Below, one piece after another: positions 11,645 to 13,136 of a stretch of 13,136 nucleotides of DNA. Location of the stretch: NCBI GenBank assembly GCA_002327685.1, contig DCXN01000019.1, positions 1 through 13,136 of the forward strand, read 5' to 3'. Within the stretch, counting starts at the first letter, position 1, and every line of letters starts with the position of its first letter. The notes under the pieces were generated by a model that made no database searches, was not told the origin of the DNA, and was given only the letters and a program-made list of their open reading frames with translations. Source of the stretch: Patescibacteria group bacterium UBA2135. GTDB lineage: Bacteria; Patescibacteriota; Minisyncoccia; Phycocordibacterales; UBA2135. A program made the position numbers and the translations under genes.

Positions 11645-11716
11645 GTCCTCGTAGTTCAAAGGACAGAACAAGAGTTTCCTAAACTCTAGATCCAGGTTCG
11701 ATTCCTGGCGAGGGCA
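11645..11716 (+). tRNA. tRNA-Arg (anticodon CCU)
   Basis: Cloverleaf: acceptor GTCCTCG/CGAGGGC (one G-U), D arm GTTC/GAAC, anticodon stem AGAGT/ACTCT with loop TTCCTAA (anticodon CCT, 11678-11680), T arm CCAGG/CCTGG with loop TTCGATT. The discriminator is A; CCA is not encoded (TCAC follows). This tRNA reads AGG codons. A MITE-like element begins 10 nt after its 3' end. Confidence 0.95.
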
Positions 11717-11725
11717 TCACATAAA

Positions 11726-11881
11726 TAGGACTTACGCGCTTGAGTGCAGTTCGAGGAAGCGAGGAGCAGAAAAAACGGACTCCTCAAGGTCTGGCCTTCT
11801 TTCCGCCAAGGCCAGACCTTTTCCCGTCCGTTTTTTCTGTGACGAAGCTGACAATGAAATGTGCCAAGCGCGTAAGTCCTA
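11726..11881. mobile_element. MITE-like element with 16-bp terminal inverted repeats and TA ends
   Basis: TAGGACTTACGCGCTT (11726-11741) and its exact reverse complement (11866-11881) bound a 156-bp segment with no coding capacity. Both ends are TA, which fits duplication of a TA target, as made by IS630/Tc1-mariner transposases; this family assignment is inference. The interior is itself a large hairpin: a 14-bp stem (11767-11780 with 11826-11839) and a 13-bp stem (11786-11798 with 11808-11820) with loop CTTTCCGCC. The element lies between tRNA-Arg and the glutaredoxin terminator. Confidence 0.65.
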
Positions 11882-11882
11882 A

Positions 11883-11928
11883 CAAAACAACATTCCGACA
11901 TTCGCAAGAATGTCGGAATGTTGTTTTG
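11883..11928. terminator. 21-bp hairpin terminator after the glutaredoxin gene (copy 3 of the hairpin family)
   Basis: Arms 11883-11903 and 11908-11928 are exact reverse complements with a GCAA loop. On the minus strand, which carries the glutaredoxin mRNA whose stop lies 12 nt before, the 3' arm ends in TTTTG. The core CATTCCGACATTC differs from copy 1 (351-382) by one A-to-G, matched by T-to-C in the other arm. Confidence 0.75.
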
Positions 11929-11940
11929 ATTGATATCTAA

Positions 11941-12180
11941 TTATTTCACGCCAAGTAATTCAGCAAGTTTATCTCTGTCAAATCCAATGACCATTTCGTC
12001 ATCAACAAAAATTACAGGCACGCTCATCTGTCCGCTTTTTTTAATCATCTCTTCTCGCTTTTCAGCGTCAGATGCAACATCATACTCCTCGTACCCAACA
12101 TCATTCTCCTTAAAAAACTCTTTCGCCGCCTTGCAGTACGTACAAGTCGGGGTCGTATAAATACTTACTTTTTTGTCCAT
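11941..12180 (-). CDS. Glutaredoxin-family protein (79 aa)
   Basis: This is a small thioredoxin-fold redox protein. The active site TPTCTYCKAA has Cys13 and Cys16 (CxxC). SVPVIF carries the cis-Pro (Pro55) that faces it, and the C-terminal VIGFDRDKL holds the usual GFD/GFN turn. At 79 residues it has the minimal length of NrdH/GrxC-type proteins. The dithiol site suggests a general disulfide reductase, possibly an electron donor for ribonucleotide reductase, though no nrd gene is in the window and the glutathione-binding residues are not decisive. It has its own promoter (12224-12253) and terminator (11883-11928). The ATG at 12180 has no Shine-Dalgarno sequence. Confidence 0.92.
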   Translation of the reverse strand: MDKKVSIYTTPTCTYCKAAKEFFKENDVGYEEYDVASDAEKREEMIKKSGQMSVPVIFVDDEMVIGFDRDKLAELLGVK

Positions 12181-12223
12181 ATGATTTTAACTAGCATTAC
12201 TTAATAAAAGCACTTAGTGTGCA

Positions 12224-12253
12224 ATTATATCATACAATCTCAACACCACGCAA
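12224..12253 (-). promoter_or_regulatory. Promoter of the glutaredoxin gene
   Basis: On the minus strand, TGATATAAT (12232-12224) is a perfect extended -10, identical to the one at 432-440, with TTGCGT (12253-12248) as a partial -35 after 18 bp. The leader would be about 37 nt. Confidence 0.65.
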
Positions 12254-12265
12254 AAAGCTGATAAT

Positions 12266-12328
12266 TTTCAACGGCTCAACGCGTTGAGCCGTTCAGAAGT
12301 GATGGTACCTGGGGTTGAGCCGTTGAAA
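12266..12328. repeat. Three-armed inverted repeat with two competing hairpins
   Basis: AACGGCTCAACG and its reverse complement abut as a perfect 24-bp palindrome (12270-12293). A third arm, GTTGAGCCGTTGAAA (12314-12328), pairs with the left arm over 15 bp (12266-12280). The left arm can therefore pair with either partner, not both. It lies between the 3' end of tRNA-Gly and the glutaredoxin promoter. Confidence 0.85.
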
Positions 12329-12338
12329 TTGATATTTA

Positions 12339-12409
12339 TGCGAGATACGAGAATCGAACTCGTGTCTGATGCTTGGGAAGCATCCATTCTACCACTAAAC
12401 TAATCTCGC
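12339..12409 (-). tRNA. tRNA-Gly (anticodon CCC)
   Basis: Cloverleaf: acceptor GCGAGAT/ATCTCGC, D arm GTTT with loop AGTGGTAG, anticodon stem GATGC/GCATC with loop TTCCCAA (anticodon CCC), T arm ACGAG/CTCGT with loop TTCGATT. The discriminator is A; CCA is not encoded. This isoacceptor reads only GGG. Confidence 0.94.
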
Positions 12410-12429
12410 ATAGTTTTATGCTAAACACG

Positions 12430-12458
12430 CATCATTCAACACTTGGTGTTGAATGATG
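12430..12458. repeat. 13-bp perfect hairpin upstream of tRNA-Gly
   Basis: CATCATTCAACAC (12430-12442) and its reverse complement (12446-12458) flank TTG. The stem is loosely similar to the three-member hairpin family (CATTC-AAC). It lies between the ftsB-like gene and tRNA-Gly, with no T-tract on the minus strand. Confidence 0.8.
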
Positions 12459-12470
12459 TACAATTTTGCG

Positions 12471-12518
12471 TCCCTAGGCAGCAAAGCTGCCGGGATCCCG
12501 GCCTAAAGGGCCTAGGGA
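12471..12518. repeat. Nested GC-rich palindromes in a cloverleaf-like arrangement
   Basis: An outer 9-bp stem, TCCCTAGGC/GCCTAGGGA (12471-12479 with 12510-12518), encloses GGCAGC-AAA-GCTGCC (12477-12491) and the 14-bp palindrome GCCGGGATCCCGGC (12489-12502), which overlap slightly. It lies 13 nt after the ftsB-like stop codon and could end or stabilise that transcript. Confidence 0.75.
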
Positions 12519-12531
12519 TAAGTCCGCGATA

Positions 12532-12921
12532 CTATCTGAACATATCAAAAACAAAGTTGAACATATTTAGTGTGTTTTTGGAGCTGTCTTCAATAACATT
12601 ATTCTCAAAACCGACTGGTGGCTCAGCAATAATGATAACTTCTTCACCCTCTTTTATAAAGCCGAATTTGTTACGAATTTCTGCTTCAACACCTTGTTCA
12701 GTACTCAATTGCCCAACTCTCTCCTCTATGTTTTCTTTACGATCTACAAGCTCGGCATATTCTTCACGCACAATTTCATAATTCTGCTTCGTCTGCTGAT
12801 ACGTAGTAAAAATATTCCACACGGTGTGTAGAACAAAAAATACTGCAAGTAAGAGTAAACTTGCCGTTAATGGAGAATAGAGGATACTTTTTACAAGCTT
12901 TCGCCTTTTAAAGTCTCGCAT
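12532..12921 (-). CDS. FtsB/DivIC-type septum formation initiator (129 aa)
   Basis: The protein has the bitopic layout of this divisome family: a short basic cytoplasmic N terminus (MRDFKRRKLVKS), one membrane helix (about 15-36), then an extracytoplasmic coiled coil (about 40-75, QTKQNYEIVREEYAELVDRK). The family C-terminal signature follows: VEAEIRNKFGFIKEGEEVIIIAE (about 78-100), equivalent to the (A/I)R..yg.vkpgE.v motif. FtsB/DivIC link FtsL and FtsQ/DivIB and regulate FtsWI septal synthesis. The last 25 residues (ENNVIEDSSKNTLNMFNFVFDMFR) are an unshared tail. A 34-residue membrane peptide is encoded 17 nt upstream on the same strand, probably in the same transcript. No ftsL or ftsQ is visible. 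Confidence 0.85.
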   Translation of the reverse strand: MRDFKRRKLVKSILYSPLTASLLLLAVFFVLHTVWNIFTTYQQTKQNYEIVREEYAELVDRKENIEERVGQLSTEQGVEAEIRNKFGFIKEGEEVIIIAEPPVGFENNVIEDSSKNTLNMFNFVFDMFR

Positions 12922-12938
12922 GGATTAGAAGATGGAAT

Positions 12939-13043
12939 CTAAAATATTGGAGTATACAGAAAGAGCATGCTTATGATCACGAGAATCCCAAGAACAATCC
13001 ACACATTGCGAACCATTTTTTTATTTTTCTTTCCTAAAAACAT
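12939..13043 (-). CDS. 34-residue single-helix membrane peptide
   Basis: The frame reads MFLGKKNKKMVRNVWIVLGI and continues LVIISMLFLYTPIF. Five Lys in the first nine residues are followed by one strongly hydrophobic helix (about 13-31), so a bitopic peptide with a cytoplasmic N terminus is expected. An internal Met10 could be an alternative start. The frame is short, and support comes from its composition, its 17-nt spacing to the ftsB-like gene and the extended -10 just upstream (13060-13068). Function unknown; a divisome or lipid-associated peptide is only a guess from the neighbour. Confidence 0.55.
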   Translation of the reverse strand: MFLGKKNKKMVRNVWIVLGILVIISMLFLYTPIF

Positions 13044-13059
13044 AGTGGTTATATTTTAT

Positions 13060-13068
13060 ATAATAACA
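13060..13068 (-). promoter_or_regulatory. Extended -10 upstream of the 34-residue peptide gene
   Basis: TGTTATTAT on the minus strand (13068-13060) fits TGn plus a -10 with one mismatch. The start codon at 13043 is 16 nt further, giving a leader of about 10 nt. The surrounding DNA is very AT-rich, so a chance match is possible. Confidence 0.35.
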
Positions 13069-13089
13069 TTTTAATTTCCTTTTATCATT

Positions 13090-13136
13090 TTACAACTCCC
13101 TGGCGTTTGTCCTGTACATTATCATCGGGTTAGTGA
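13090..13136 (-). CDS. Possible 3' end of a gene entering from the right edge (partial)
   Basis: On the minus strand, one frame is open from the window edge to a TAA at 13092-13090 and reads TNPMIMYRTNAREL. Fourteen codons are too few to identify a product or prove coding. I list it because a gene would be expected to end just before the promoter at 13060-13068. Confidence 0.25.
   Translation of the reverse strand, partial: TNPMIMYRTNAREL

Noticed and set aside
11767..11839. Third member of the element A/B family
   Set aside because: The loop TTTCCGCCAAGG resembles that of element A, but the ends CGACGTA and TTGCCGAGCCGAGGA are missing, and the hairpin is better explained as the interior of the MITE-like element.
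11740..11940. Plus-strand 66-codon frame over the MITE-like element and hairpin
   Set aside because: It is composed almost entirely of inverted-repeat DNA and is antisense to the glutaredoxin terminator.

Overview
The window looks like chromosome from a Candidate Phyla Radiation bacterium (Patescibacteria), most likely of the Parcubacteria/Paceibacteria branch. This is inferred from gene content and style, not from a marker gene. ValS is shortened, single-gene transcription units sit on alternating strands, tRNAs lack an encoded CCA, and there is an orphan VirD4/TraD-like ATPase without its secretion operon. There are also several small one-helix membrane proteins and very short leaders. TGA acts as a stop (the phosphoribosyltransferase ends in TGA), which argues against the Gracilibacteria/SR1 code. 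The DNA is AT-rich with sharp GC-rich palindromic islands.

Layout. 1-411 has no gene but carries a run of small GC-rich hairpins. 501-824 (+) is a small helical unknown with its own promoter and terminator. 986-1801 (-) is a phosphoribosyltransferase-fold protein, downstream of a 921-residue VirD4/TraD-like ATPase (1877-4642, -). 4747-5184 (-) is a half-size EamA transporter. 5339-6586 (+) is tsaD. 6793-7230 (-) is an unrecognised 145-residue protein. 7415-9610 (+) is valS, followed by prsW (9706-10419) and hsp20 (10457-10927). Then come tRNA-Phe (-), a 97-residue membrane protein (-), tRNA-Arg(CCU) (+), a small MITE-like element, a glutaredoxin (-), tRNA-Gly(CCC) (-), and an FtsB/DivIC-type division protein (-) preceded by a 34-residue one-helix peptide (-).

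The coding content is mainly housekeeping: translation (tsaD t6A modification, valS, three tRNAs), proteostasis and envelope (hsp20, prsW), redox (glutaredoxin) and division (ftsB-like). No complete novel multi-gene system is evident.

The unusual content is DNA structure. Thirteen or so long, mostly perfect inverted repeats are scattered through the window. Three intergenic hairpins are homologous copies whose stems differ by paired, compensatory changes. Two others share conserved ends around a variable hairpin and sit directly after transcription terminators. The coding sequence of tsaD itself contains four palindromes plus two short tandem repeats. In three of the palindromes the left arm encodes family-conserved residues and the right arm, its exact reverse complement, encodes a variable loop. 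Several promoters show an extended -10 (TGn) and some place the start codon 5-10 nt after the -10, suggesting leaderless mRNAs.
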